From: Acanthaster planci
Lineage: Eukaryota > Echinodermata > Asteroidea > Valvatida > Acanthasteridae
NCBI RefSeq assembly: GCF_001949145.1
Contig: NW_019091416.1
Span: 1,845,801 to 1,884,781 of the forward strand
DNA length: 38,981 nucleotides
Direction: 5' to 3'
In this document: piece by piece, positions 11,201 through 23,915 of the stretch
Layout: each line of letters begins with the position of its first letter
Position numbering within the stretch: the stretch's first letter is position 1
Made by a program: the position numbers and the translations under genes
The notes under the pieces: generated by a model
What the model saw: the letters and a program-made list of their open reading frames with translations, nothing else
Told to the model about the DNA's origin: nothing
Databases searched by the model: none

Positions 11201-14200
11201 ACTGGCTGATCAGCTAACTTAGGAGTCTGACTAGGTATGTACATGTACAATGTGTGTCTGTGGATGACCACACTGCCCTAAAACACATGTATGAATATAC
11301 ACATGTGAGCAGTCCTGCTTGAAAGACTTTGATTACAACCATACTTTTTTGATGACCTGAGAGACTGTACTGCAGCTCACAATGCACCCTATGTGTAATG
11401 AATCAGCAACTTGCTGGTTGCCAAGGTTGTTGGAGAACACGTCCCCTGTCAACATGTCACTTCGAGAGAAACTGTTTCGGACTCCTGTAGGCGTACATCT
11501 GCTGCCAGACTTATCATTGGCACCTCCCCCCCCCCCAAGTCTTTAGGAGTGGGCTGGGATTTAGCTCATGATTCTCCCCACAGTTGTCTGCATGTATCTT
11601 TGCGCCAAAATGTTCCTTCAAAATCCCAACTCCTTCAGATACGAGATGCCACTCTCTCATCCACTGGGATTGACCCTCCATTAGAGCAGAGAGGCATACA
11701 GTAGGTGATTCCAACCTCACTGAAAAAACAACGGGACAAGACCCGGGTCTGTTCTGGCTTCCACAGCCTGAAAACCACACGGCCAGATACCAGTGTGAAC
11801 CAAGCCTGTTGTGACTGGTGTGTGCCAGGAGAATGATGCTTTGTTTATAAACCAAACTTTGGATTTGGAAAGAGGGGTCAGTTACTAAGACCCTGGGGAA
11901 TGATGCCTGGGATCATGACAGCATTTCCATCATTGTGAATTGACAGGGTGGTGCACATGCAAAGCACCCTGGGAGACCATTTGGGATGGCCAATCCCATT
12001 AATTATACAATCTGTTTACAAGAAACCCCCCCCCCAAAAAAAGTCACTCGATTATTGTCACCTGGACCGAAGATGTCAAAACATTAGAGAACAAAAGACA
12101 TTACCAAGACCATGCTGATAAACAATTGAGACCCGTCCATCATTTAACCCATGACTCTCGTTTGAAGCAAACAAGCGTTTACAAAAATAAACACGAAAAC
12201 AAAATTTTCAAAATCATACTCTCTCCAGAGGGAGCAGTTCAAACATATTCATTGCTGGAATTCCATTGGAGGTTTTAAAATAAAAAGCAACGTCTGTTAA
12301 CAATCCTCTGAATGCCGAGTGACCGCCACAAAGTCCGAGTGTGTAAATCTGGTGCAAGAATAATTGACATACGCTACATGTCCTCGCTGTTTTTACTGTG
12401 ACATGTTGAGTTGGGGCAAATAGACAAATAATTCTTATCTTGGCCAAATATTATGCATGTCAGATAGGGCGTCTTATCAGTCCAAATGGTACAGCACAAT
12501 GTATCAAGGGTCACCGCAAAATACAAAAAAAAAAAAAACGTGGTGATGGCAAATTCCAGTGCAACTATTGGTCCCAGTGTTTACGACAGACTTAAATAAA
12601 CAGTGGCTGGATGCCAGAGTATCTAATTTATTTATACTACTCCCTGGACCATCTCTGCCTGAAGGTGAACTTGATGTCAACTGGGATTTCTTGATAGAAT
12701 CTTCTCTTCAGTCACATCATTGTCTCTCAGTCAGTTTGTTTCCAAAACAAAGAAATCTGACAGGGTTCATTCAACTGAGCGATCTTCATAGGTGTTTTGA
12801 CAAAATGAAACTTGGTTGTTTTGCTTTGTCCAAAATAACAATTTTGATTTATTTACTGATAGACTTGCATCTAGTTTGAGTTTATTGTGAGATTCCTTTA
12901 CAGAGTACAAATGGATGTCTGAAGATCTGTTTCTGCTTCCTTCAAAAACAACAAAAAAAAGGGATTTGCTACAGTCAAACTCCATGTGGTGATACCCAGT
13001 CACTCACATGCACAAACTTCAGCACAGGACAACTTACGAAAAGACCCTTTTAGTATGAGTATTTTTTTATCACGGAAGCGTTTTTGTGAGCACTGATCAG
13101 TCATCATGATCAGTGTTCAGGTATTTTCCCTACATGCACTGCCTGCCTGGACACAGCAGAACTCATTATGACAACATGTGCTCGGCACAGGTATGTGTCT
13201 CTGCACATTTCACAAAAGCAGTATGGAGTTGACAAGTCCTAAGGATTCCTGTGGTACACACCAAGACTCTTTCAGCCCAATAATGCCTAGATTTTCTGGC
13301 CAAACGTGCATTTTAAACTTGGCCTCCAAACACAAATTGAACAAACAGAGGGGGGAAAGTGTTAGAATCGGCAGACAATGGCGGTGGTTTCTATGGCCAT
13401 TTCAAATGAGGAAACCCTGGGGGAATTGCAACTCCACTCACAAATGAAGCCTCTAAGTTTCCCCCCGGGGATCCTGCATTATTTACACATTACACAACAA
13501 AGGTTTGGGCACAAGACGGATTTCTACACCTTGCAGGTATTCACTGGTTCCTGTACAAATGTTGCAATTATTCAAAAACGATTTCCAGTGCGCACTCAAG
13601 TACGTGCTGGAATTTACATGACATTGTGTGCACTGTATCGCTGTATCAAGAATAAGGTTTTTCTTTTCGCTGTAAAGTGTGGTTGAATATTAACTAAGGG
13701 TCAATGAGATGAAGGTATTTCGAACTCTGAACAAGAACGCCCGACAGCCCCATTGGTGGTGAAATGTTCCTGGAAGTGGAGCTATGGGGGGGGCGGGTTA
13801 AATGTCACCCCTCCCCATTTCCTCCATCTTTTGTCAGTCAAGGCATACCTGTGCTTGTCTTGAGTGTTGTGACAAGAGCTGGCTGATATGACAATAAAAT
13901 CGTGACGATACGACTTTCAAAAAGAAAAACCAAAATCGCCAATATTTTTGAAATATCAAAATATCAAATATCGTGACACAGCTGTTATCATGTTTATATC
14001 GGCAACTTTTTTTCTCAAACCAAGTTCTCTGGAAAAAAAATTGAGAATATTTTGTTTTGTTTTACCAAAAAAACTTCACTGATTTCCATAAACTGAGTAA
14101 AACTAACTTCATGTTGCTGCAATATGTATGCAGAGTATCAAAAACTTTGAAGGCTGATCTCAATTCTTAAGAAAATCAAATAGCAAAATTTAAACAAGCC

Positions 14201-16894
14201 TTAAATGGACCAAGTACATGTATTAAGCAAGATACAATTTCACTGGTGCCCGTATCTTATATCCATGGTCCAAGCACTACGGGGAACCAGCAAGTTTCCA
14301 GCATACATGTCCAAATGCACGTGCCCAGTCTCCAGCCCAGACTCTAGCAGCAAGTCGTGTGTGGACACAGTGATGTGCTTTCAATCATTCCAGTATCGTT
14401 CACAACCTTTACTGCTGTGTTTTCATCTATTTTTACAAGTATTTTCCCAGTTCACAAATCAATCACCCACTGAAAGTTCAAGCTTGTAAATGAGATTCAT
14501 GGATGAGATGTAAATGAGATTACGGTTTCATTTAGAAGTGACAAAGCCATTTATTGTAATGATCTTACTTTTTGGACTCCCACTGCTCAACTGGAAGTTT
14601 GAAACAAGAGAAATCTCAACCCCGCATTTCCAGGGCACGTTATGTTAGTACTGGACCATTTCCATGTGACTCGTAGTGCCGATACCCCAGGTATGGAAGT
14701 TGGTTTTCAAGGAAATTAGAATTATTTGCAAACAGGTTATGCAACAAAAGAACGAAACAAACAATATGCCTGTTTACCAATTTTGAGAAAATCTGATAAA
14801 CCAAAACAGACAGGCTAGCAATTTTAACTCTCCAAGAATGGTGCCATGTAGGAAAGGCACAGACCAACCCCTGTGGGAGCAGGAACTCTCATGACCAAGA
14901 TATCCTTGGTAAGATTGAACTGAAACATCACAGATGGTACATCAACTTTTGTTAAAACAAAGTCAAAGGGATCAGACAAATTACCTAGTTATAACCAGGA
15001 ATTTGTTAAAAGGAGTGCAAAACAAAGAAAGCCCAAGATGTCTAGAGATAAGGATTCTGATAATTTTTTCTTTATGGCAGTATTTTGTTATATGAGTTTC
15101 TCTATAATGAGAGCCACCATAACGAATGTCATTACTTGCATGGCAAGTTGAAAGTAGTAGATTGGTCGCGGGATGACAGCCAAGACCTTCTGGGGTGGGA
15201 GGGGGGCATCTGTTGCAGCCCTCTCTAAGATGAGATGCAGATGGTCTAAAATACGCAAGATTTTTCAGGGTAATCAAAAACATTTGCAATGACATTGTCA
15301 GTTTTACGCTGCTGAGAAGTCCATTTCGGCAGCCATTGTGATTTCAAACCTCCATCTTGAAGTCACAATTTCCATGTCAATAAGTCAATACCTAACGTTG
15401 TTACAAGGCACAAGGTAACAAAGTTCCAAGGCAAAGGAAAGCTCTAGAGAATGCATACAAAGTTTTTTCATACGGCTATAGACCCTCTGCAAACCACAAG
15501 TAACATTTGTGTGGATGCACAGATGACTAGCTGCTTTACGATGTTAACAACCACACAAGAGAACTGGTTACAATAGATTGTCACAAAGGCCAACATGACA
15601 GTGGCTTGATACTCTGTGCCCTACGGACAGAGATGTAGTTCATTTCAAGAAATGCTTCAGGAAAAATTGATACAACCACTCAGAACGTCTTTTTTTTTCT
15701 CCAGTACAAAATAGGGAAGCGTCTGGCACGGGGCCAACGAGAGATAAAGTCTAGGTGAAAAGTCAACTGCAAGGAAGCAAGCTTTTTCATCAAGGATTGT
15801 GAACTGCTTGTTTTGCCGTGGCCTGATAAAAACCACCACCAGTTATGTTCAGAAAGACTGAAATTCACCACATTAAACCTCCTGACAGAGCTTTTCTACT
15901 GTCACTCAGATACCAATTAACAGCCATGCTATTTAAATTCCTCACTGCATTCAGGGTAAAGGAAAAGTAAAAACCACGTACATGTACCTCGTTCCTTACC
16001 TAGATTGTTAACTTGTGATCAGGACAGTATAAAACCAAGTCAATGCGGTACACAATCAGCCAGTTAAATGCTCAAGACGTTGGATGGAGGGGTTCAGACC
16101 GCGCCCCCTCCTCCAACCATTCTGTGCAAGATTCCGACATTACCTTACATGAATGATGGAAGTGTCTGCTTGTGTTGAGTGACACGTAATCTGTGTAACT
16201 CACGGATGACTGGCAAGTGTTCGGGTTGAAGGTGGGTAGAAGGCCATGGATGCCAAGGTGGCGGATGTGGGGCGTGGGATGGAGGATGATGAAGCGTCGC
16301 CATCACCTGCTCAAGATCTTCATCTGGGTCTCATCCTCCAGAAGCTGCGGTTGTGTTAAAAAAAAAAAAAAAAATTGGCGTGAAAACACGACACTTGTTT
16401 TAAAGTGGAATGTCCTCAAGTTATCTTGATTACAGTGCGCTAGGAAAAAAGTGGATTTATTAATAGACACCTATTGGTTAGGTTAGCTGTAATTTGGAAG
16501 GGAAATGACAATTTGATGGTGAGAACCCACACTCTTCACCAACAGCTCTTCCATTTGACAGAGTTCTTTCTGTCACACAGATAAATTGACCAATAGACTA
16601 CAGGTACAGGAACAAGAAAAAAAACCACAACAATTAATACACTCTCTTTGGGATTCATAAGACACATCACGACTCCTCTGGGTGGAGGTTTTTAAATAGG
16701 TGTTGGACACTTATAATCCACAACATGAATCTCCATCTACCTCCACAACTCAGGTACTACTTGAAAATAAGAAATTTACGATACAAAGTTGCAGGCATAG
16801 CATGACTTTAATCGGAAGCAGGTCTTAGCATAAACTGCGCTGGCTGTGAACCATTCCTATCCACCAGGGGCACATGCAGATTGCAGAAGGCAAG
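8286..16894. other. Long stretch without a supported gene
   Basis: AT-rich sequence with homopolymers, including C-run/A-run junctions at 10873-10887 (as T8G7) and 12026-12042. Candidate AATAAA signals near its start may belong to the meteorin transcript. Open frames here are short, lack family signatures and are overlapped by equally long frames on the other strand, so none is called. Confidence 0.4.
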
Positions 16895-19800
16895 CTAAAC
16901 ACATTCATCTGACCATATGTGGAACTGATGAAAACTTGGTAGCTTGCCAATTTGCGTCTTCACAAAGACCATTAGAGTGGACTGCAGTCTCTTTATGCCT
17001 CCGACATAACAAAAAAAAAAGCCTCGGCAATCTGCTCCTTCTTTGTGATGTTCGACCAAGCTGTCCAACTGATGTACACACATTTTCTGGGGCAGTCTCA
17101 GTTTATCACCAGTGCTTTCTCATTTAGCATTTGCTAAGCATCTTTCCATGTGGTATTTTAACCAGCTCTATTGGAAACAAGAAGACAATTACCAAGTTTC
17201 CAACCAGTACGAAGTAGGACCAAGTGTGGAGACCATAAGGCACGCAATGTGCTGTGTATGTGAGGCCGTTTTCTGCCTTCTAGTAATTTACCCTCTGTAA
17301 CAGATGAGTGAAGTGCAACTCTCATGGAACAAATATGGCAAATGGCCCTTTTGCTTTTGATGATCCTGTGAAGAAAGAAGATTGTCAAGTGTAAGAAGGA
17401 TTGTGATTTTGGCCAAAAAGTACAATGCAAATGCTGTGAACAAATTGCAATATCATTGCCCAAAGAAGGGTAATTTAATTTTTGTTTTTTTTGACACTGC
17501 TTTCTATCAGAACAGTTCTTGACAACTCCTTTGCTCCACTCCCAAGCAATCAAACAGGTGCACTTTTTCCTCCTTCCGCAAGCAGTATTTTTCTCTTAGT
17601 AATTTGATTCAATTCCACTCAACCATGAGGCAGGACGAAATAATCCTTGGAAAAGGAAAACCCAACTTGTCTGAAAATTGTAATGGACTGCTACAGCTTC
17701 TACCAGGGCAAAAGCCTGGAATGGAAAGCCGATGAAAGAGATGTCTGGCTGATGTTTGGCTTGGATGGCTGGTGAGGGGAAAAACACATGTGTTTTGCCA
17801 CAATTTTTTCCCAGAGAGTAGTGATGGGGCTAAATTAACCAATAAATGGAGCATTTGGAGTCAACTTCGGCAAGGTCGACTGAATAAAGGGGAATACTTA
17901 TACAAACTTCACCCAAGATTCAACTGTTGTACAGAAAACTTTGGGTGTCAGAAAAAGAACTTGGTAAACAGATCTGCTTTAGAAGTTTACAGTGAGTACT
18001 TCCAAGGTTCTGACAGACAAACACCGCCATTCCAAACATTTCTTTTGGGACCCAGCATTGTTTCTCTCAACAAGATGAGATTAAGGTCCAACAACATGGG
18101 CCCTGTATAATGGAACAGAGCAAAGGCTTTCTTATTGTGAGAGGGTTAAGGGGTTTAAAGTTCACTGAGAGGGTACAGGTCTTGGAAATGCAAGGTCAAG
18201 CATCAACTTCCAATTGTGGTGGTGTCATCCAATTGGTTAGACAGAGCCAATCAGTTTGGGCAAGAATAGTGCCAGAATCACGGAAGGTGAGACTCCTGAA
18301 GGCTTGTGGATCGGGGGTCAAGTACTCTGTCCTTGCCATGGAAACAAACACCCGGGATCTCCCGCAGTCTGACCTGCTGGCTCTCTGGCGTAGCTAGCAA
18401 CGCTGGGGTTGCAGCACTCAAGACTGGTGCACTACTACTGGAGGGGATTGAGACCAAACAGATGATCGGAAACCCTTCTGTTTGCTCTGCCTCGTGTAAG
18501 CTGTAAGACATAGGCTGGCAGCATGAGAATGATCTCACTTGGAAATCCTGTGGGTGTACAGTCCATGTGTGAGAGAAAGAGAGAGAGCAAAAGGAAAAAC
18601 ACCCTTGGGACAGGAAAATAGTAGACAGATTCTCCCTCGATCTGTGGATTATGGGGAAAATGAAATGATTTTGGCTTCACTGGCTTAACTGTTGCAAAGA
18701 GTTAGTTGTAAAAAAAACCTAGCTGTATTTTAACAGGTACACAGCCAGGTCTGATCTGATGTAGACTGGACCACCAGGGACATGGGAGGAACCTTGAAAG
18801 CCTGACCTCTTATAACTGGCAAACAAATCAAGAAACCAAAGTGCTCCAGACCAGTGCTTGGTCTGCACCATTCTTGAATTCACCAAATACCGGCCTTTCC
18901 CCTTCAGAAATTTTCACCGGATGGGCAGATGTCAAAACCTTGGCTAGTCTATGCATCATGTTTCTGCATTCCTTGGAGTTCTGTTCAGCTGAAGCACAGC
19001 TCAAGGGACTGAAAAAAAATTGCAGCACTTGGCTATGCAGTTTGACAGTTGCCATTTGACTACATGGGCAAAAAACTGTAAGTGGGTGGGTGATTGCCAA
19101 CCTATTTTGCTTATGAACAAAGGCTGTTCAACCTTATCTCCTCTACTAATAAACCAGAATTTTTGCACACAACCATGGAACTTGAGAGTAAAAAGCAAAA
19201 CAGGTTGCCAGACTGAAGCCTTTGTCAGGTTTGTTGAGTGGCTTTTTCCCCTTTGCCTTAACTCTCATTAAATCAGCCAGTTTTTACTTCTGAATAGAAG
19301 CACATACGTGGACATATTCACTGGGATTGGGTAACTACACGTAGATACATACTAACTATGCGATGCTTCATGAAATTAAAAAAGATTGAAACTTTCCTTT
19401 GTACAAACATTGAAGCCCATACATAATATCTTCAACTACAACATGGTCCAAATTTTAAAAAAATTCCTATTCTTCTGACCCAAAGTTTGGTTTTTTTTCA
19501 ATTTAGATGACAAGTGTTCACAAAATGTCAAATTATGGCGTGGGCATGCACAAGTGAAATGCCGATCTGGCTTACTCCTGTCTGAATGTTTTCGTGCCTA
19601 ACCAAAGCAGTAGACCCCTTTCACTTGGTGCTCGGTGGCCGTTCCTTTGGAACCATTGAGAAACTCCCGTAGTGCTGCATTTACCTGGAGTACATTATCC
19701 AAAGTGTTCCTCCCACTTCAAAGATTGAAATCCTTTCTCTTCTGAGTTTCAAAGCTCCGACCTGAGGGAGAACATAAAAAAAAACAGGTTAAATGACTGC

Positions 19801-20350
19801 TTAGAATACCCAGGGGGAAAATCAATTTCAACCAGTGACATAAATTAAAATAAAAAATACATAAATCTGAAATTCAAAGCCATGTCTGCAATGAACCTTT
19901 TTCTAAGGAAGATTGCAACGGTAAGATGACACATGTGACCACCGACCACATTTTGTCTTTTGAGACAGGATATTTTAATTTCATCATAACCGAGGGAGAA
20001 GTAACAGAGGTGTTGGTATTATGACTCACAAGGGCGCTTTGTCAGACCTTTCTACATTTGCCCAAGATAAACTTCACTCTTTCTTTGAACATGTGCTAAG
20101 ACGTGGACAACTTTCATTGTTATCTGATAATGATGGACTGGTAACAACGATCAAACTTTGGACTGTATTGATAATAAGATCTCCTATGGCTGCCACCAAG
20201 AGAGGGACAGCCCCTGGAAAATTGCCACATTTGCGTCGCACCATGAGGCAATACGCAAAGCATACATGCACATGTGTATAGTGTCCCTGTGCAGTATGAC
20301 CTTGTGCTCAGGCCGGATGTACACTTTTCAGCACCACTTTTACTAACTCA

Positions 20351-20546
20351 CACTGTCTGCACTGGACTTACTGGTCCCAGAAAAAGTTACCTGGTAAGAG
20401 TTTTCCAGGTAACAATTTCCCAGCAGCAGTAACCATTGGACTTAGGAAAAGAAACTAAGAGGGAAACATCCCAGGATGTCCGACTGGAACTAAAATGGGA
20501 ATAGTATCCATCTCATTAAGCTGTAAAAAGTCCAGTGTAGACAGGG
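20351..20546. mobile_element. MITE with ~19 bp terminal inverted repeats
   Basis: CACTGTCTGCACTGGACTT at 20351-20369 is matched by the reverse complement of 20528-20546 (CCCTGTCTACACTGGACTT), 17 of 19 identical. The CCTGTCTACACTGG end is of the type seen in non-autonomous hAT-like elements. The ~200 bp body is non-coding and carries further internal repeats (TTACCTGGTAA, CCAGGTAAC). No clear target duplication was found. Confidence 0.55.
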
Positions 20547-22503
20547 CTTTAAGAACAGCGAACTTAACCAACAAAAATTAACAGGCTAATTAGCAATTGG
20601 CTAGATTTAGGAAACATTCCACACAAACATTGCACACAAGTGCAAGATCTCACAATTCTAAAATGCTGCGAATCCGCTGTTGTAACAATTCCATCACAAG
20701 TGATACACAAACTCCTACGTCAAGTCACCAAGTCACAAGCTATTCGATTGAATCACGATAAACTGGCATTCCTCTATCATTGCTCATTCCCTGTTACGGG
20801 CAACCAGGCTTGCGACTGGAATATGATTTCACTTGTGATGGATTCCACTACCACCTCTCTGTTACTGTTTGGGGATGTAAGTTCTAATTTACTGAGCCTG
20901 CAAAAAGTGCGCAAGAAATAAATCACCCATAATTCAAATTCCGGGGAAAAAAAGTGTGTTAACCTCCGAGTCTCTGATAAAGTTGTTCTGCAGTTCTCTG
21001 AATATCCTTGATACAGTACTTTGACTACAGAAAGGCAGACCACAAGCCACTGGTTTACCACTTGCATCGTGTTTGTTGGCTAGGTTTCCCTCATCAAGCA
21101 CACCGCCACTGCCTGCCACTCTTTCAGCTTGCTAAATGAACAAATCTGAACAGGCGACCAAAAAAAAAAATTTCAACCAGATTATAGCAGCATGTAAACA
21201 ACAGCAGAATGGACACAGCTTGTCCTATATACATTATATAACATTCAGAAATACCTAAGACAGTCTCCCTATTCAACAACGTGCAACTTGACCGGGTATT
21301 AATTAACATCTGATAATGTCCGCTGTGTAAAACACGCACTGGTACCTGGATATGAGACAGTTTACTCCATCCCTATTGGTCATGAGTCTGCGTGTGGCGC
21401 AACACGCAGAATGCACCACGTGCGCGCCAAGTCCACATGCAAGAAGATTCTATTGGACAACTTCCAAAAGGAATATACCATAAAATGGACGGGGGTGTTT
21501 GGGAAAATGACAGTAAAATTTAGAACAATATCTTTGGAAATCCATCATATGTTGACTTCTTTTGACTCTCTATATAAAAAGGTTTTTTGGAATGGGAATA
21601 AATATGTGCTTGGCCAGTCTTAAGACCCTGCTGAGGAGAACGAACGCTGATAATGCTGCGGCTCAGCCATTAGTTGCATCCATTCTCCTGAGCTGGTCTT
21701 AAACGTTAGTTTAAAACCGGCCAAACACATATTCATTCCTTTATTACTGACAGGGTGCCTGTTGGTTGAGCATTTGACATGATGTTCATTACTATTTAAG
21801 CAAGTACATACAGTTCGGTCAGTTCCTAGAATCTTTCAAAAGCATACTTAAAGGTGCGCTGGCTTTTCCTATCACAGAAACACCAATCCAAAAAAGGCAA
21901 TTTTGTGACTTAACAGAAAATTTAACACTGACTCACCAGATACTACTCGTCTTTGTAATAACATCACAAAACCATCTTAAACATGTAAGGCTTAAGCAAG
22001 TTGTAATTTTGCAGAAATAATTAAGTGAAAGGATAGATACAAGATTTCTCTTCTATACGATGACTGATAAAAAATGGCCCACAGCACTTTGATCCCTTGG
22101 AGACAACTCTTTCACACAGGATAATTCTTCTGCCAACATACATTCACTTGTTTAAATGTTCATGAAATAGTGATAAGATAAGAAGGTTCCTTTAATAAAC
22201 GTGTTCTGAGAAACCTTTGCCAAACACTTCCATTAGTGTGCAGGAAATCTCATTCCACTCTGACAGAAGCCTCCTGGGTGAATGATCAATGACATTAATA
22301 AAACCACACCGTAACAGAATGGCCCCCCAAAACATAGACCCCTATTATGCATGTGACTATATGGAGCCAATCAACTTTTCCTCCACAGGATGTACCAGGC
22401 AGTTTTATTTTTTGATCAGATGAATCATAGGGATGGACTGAACAAAAGATCCGATTGTGAAGCTTAATTCATCTGTACAAGACAGGAAGTAAAGGATACA
22501 ATT

Positions 22504-22535
22504 AGAGCTGTGGGGGATAGAGCTGTGGGGGGGAT
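22504..22535. repeat. Short G-rich tandem duplication
   Basis: Two adjacent copies of AGAGCTGTGGGGGAT, the second with two extra G. A small local duplication with a length-variable G run. Confidence 0.6.
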
Positions 22536-23127
22536 GGTGCTCTTTGCCTTCACTGTGCATGCTTAGTAGATTCAGTCCAGGAAATATACATATAGCTGGT
22601 ACGTATACCTGTACAATGAGAAAGCTTCGGATGTGGAAAGATTACAGAAAGATTAAAATCCACTGAAAAGTTCTCGTGTTGCAGTGTTCTAAAAAACAAA
22701 CAAAAGGAGTGCATGCTAAGAGACAGGTTGTGAATGGAAGGTTAACACAGGAAACATTTTTTGGGACCTTGCATAGACTATGCACGATGTACGACAGTTA
22801 GTGAGCATTGTGGAGACCAGACACATTTGCGGGGAGACAAAAAAGTCCCTGAAGCTTGGTCTACCTTTTCTTCCCGATGATTATCTCCTCCACAGAGAGT
22901 TTCTCCTCTCCAGGGCAGCAACGATGACCCGCTCCCGGTGCTCTATCAAACAGAGGGTTACAACAATCAAGCTTTCATCTTCTAATTGGCAGCAGAGTCA
23001 TGCAGAAGAAGAGCTTTTGGGGACGTGCACAATACTGTATACTGGTATCTTAGAGATTTGGAAGATGTTAAAAAAAAAAAAATTCAAATTAAGTGACATT
23101 CTTTTTGGGAGAGACACCTGTTCTTTA

Positions 23128-23915
23128 ACTGGAAAGTATATCATTGCAGGATAAAACAACAGGTTGAGAACTTTGATAGTGGGAAGTCAGGGAAAAGTAG
23201 GGTTCTTTTCAGTATCACTAGAAAGTACATCATGTCAGGATGAAACAAAAATTCCCAGAACTGTGACACCGGGAAGTCAGGAAAAAAAAANNNNNNNNNN
23301 NNNNNNNNNNNNNNNNNNNNNNNNNNNNNNNNNNNNNNNNNNNNNNNNNNNNNNNNNNNNNNNNNNNNNNNNNNNNNNNNNNNNNNNNNNNNNNNNNNNN
23401 NNNNNNNNNNNNNNNNNNNNNNNNNNNNNNNNNNNNNNNNNNNNNNNNNNNNNNNNNNNNNNNNNNNNNNNNNNNNNNNNNNNNNNNNNNNNNNNNNNNN
23501 NNNNNNNNNNNNNNNNNNNNNNNNNNNNNNNNNNNNNNNNNNNNNNNNNNNNNNNNNNNNNNNNNNNNNNNNNNNNNNNNNNNNNNNNNNNNNNNNNNNN
23601 NNNNNNNNNNNNNNNNNNNNNNNNNNNNNNNNNNNNNNNNNNNNNNNNNNNNNNNNNNNNNNNNNNNNNNNNNNNNNNNNNNNNNNNNNNNNNNNNNNNN
23701 NNNNNNNNNNNNNNNNNNNNNNNNNNNNNNNNNNNNNNNNNNNNNNNNNNNNNNNNNNNNNNNNNNNNNNNNNNNNNNNNNNNNNNNNNNNNNNNNNNNN
23801 NNNNNNNNNNNNNNNNGGAAGAGTTTTTCTCCAACTGGGATGTGCATGTACATTATTGCAAGATAACAACTCTGAGAATCCTGATCATGGGAATTAAGTT
23901 GGGGAAACACAAAGA
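23128..23915. repeat. ~89 bp tandem repeat interrupted by an assembly gap
   Basis: The segment starting GAAAGTATATCATTGCAGGAT (23132) recurs as GAAAGTACATCATGTCAGGAT at 23221, 89 bp later; GGGAAGTCAGG recurs at 23181 and 23271. After the run of N, a more diverged unit begins at about 23830 (AACTGGGATGTGCATG...TTGCAAGATAACAAC). On the minus strand the units translate into repeated FPDFP-containing segments, but no gene is implied. The array is probably longer than shown. Confidence 0.65.
23291..23816. other. Assembly gap (526 N)
   Basis: A continuous run of unknown bases. Because tandem repeat units lie on both sides, the gap is most likely collapsed or unassembled repeat; its true length is unknown. 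Confidence 0.98.

Noticed and set aside
11454-11546. Short frame MSLREKLFRTPVGVHLLPDL...
   Set aside because: It ends in a poly-C-encoded proline run, with longer competing frames on the same strand and no similarity recognised.
13870-13985. GCTGGCTGATATGACAATA...TATCGTGACACAGC segment as a MITE
   Set aside because: The ends only partly pair and no borders or duplications could be set.
16312-16349. Minus-strand micro-exon (LLEDETQMKILS) behind a long T tract; plus-strand frame MDAKVADVGRG over the same bases
   Set aside because: Both strands read equally well, so neither can be preferred; the T tract may be a repeat tail.
22881-22942. Minus-strand terminal exon ending ERRNSLWRR-stop after a ctctgtttgatag acceptor
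   Set aside because: Protein-like, but only 20 codons, no phase-compatible partner exon, and other frames of the same stretch look equally coding.
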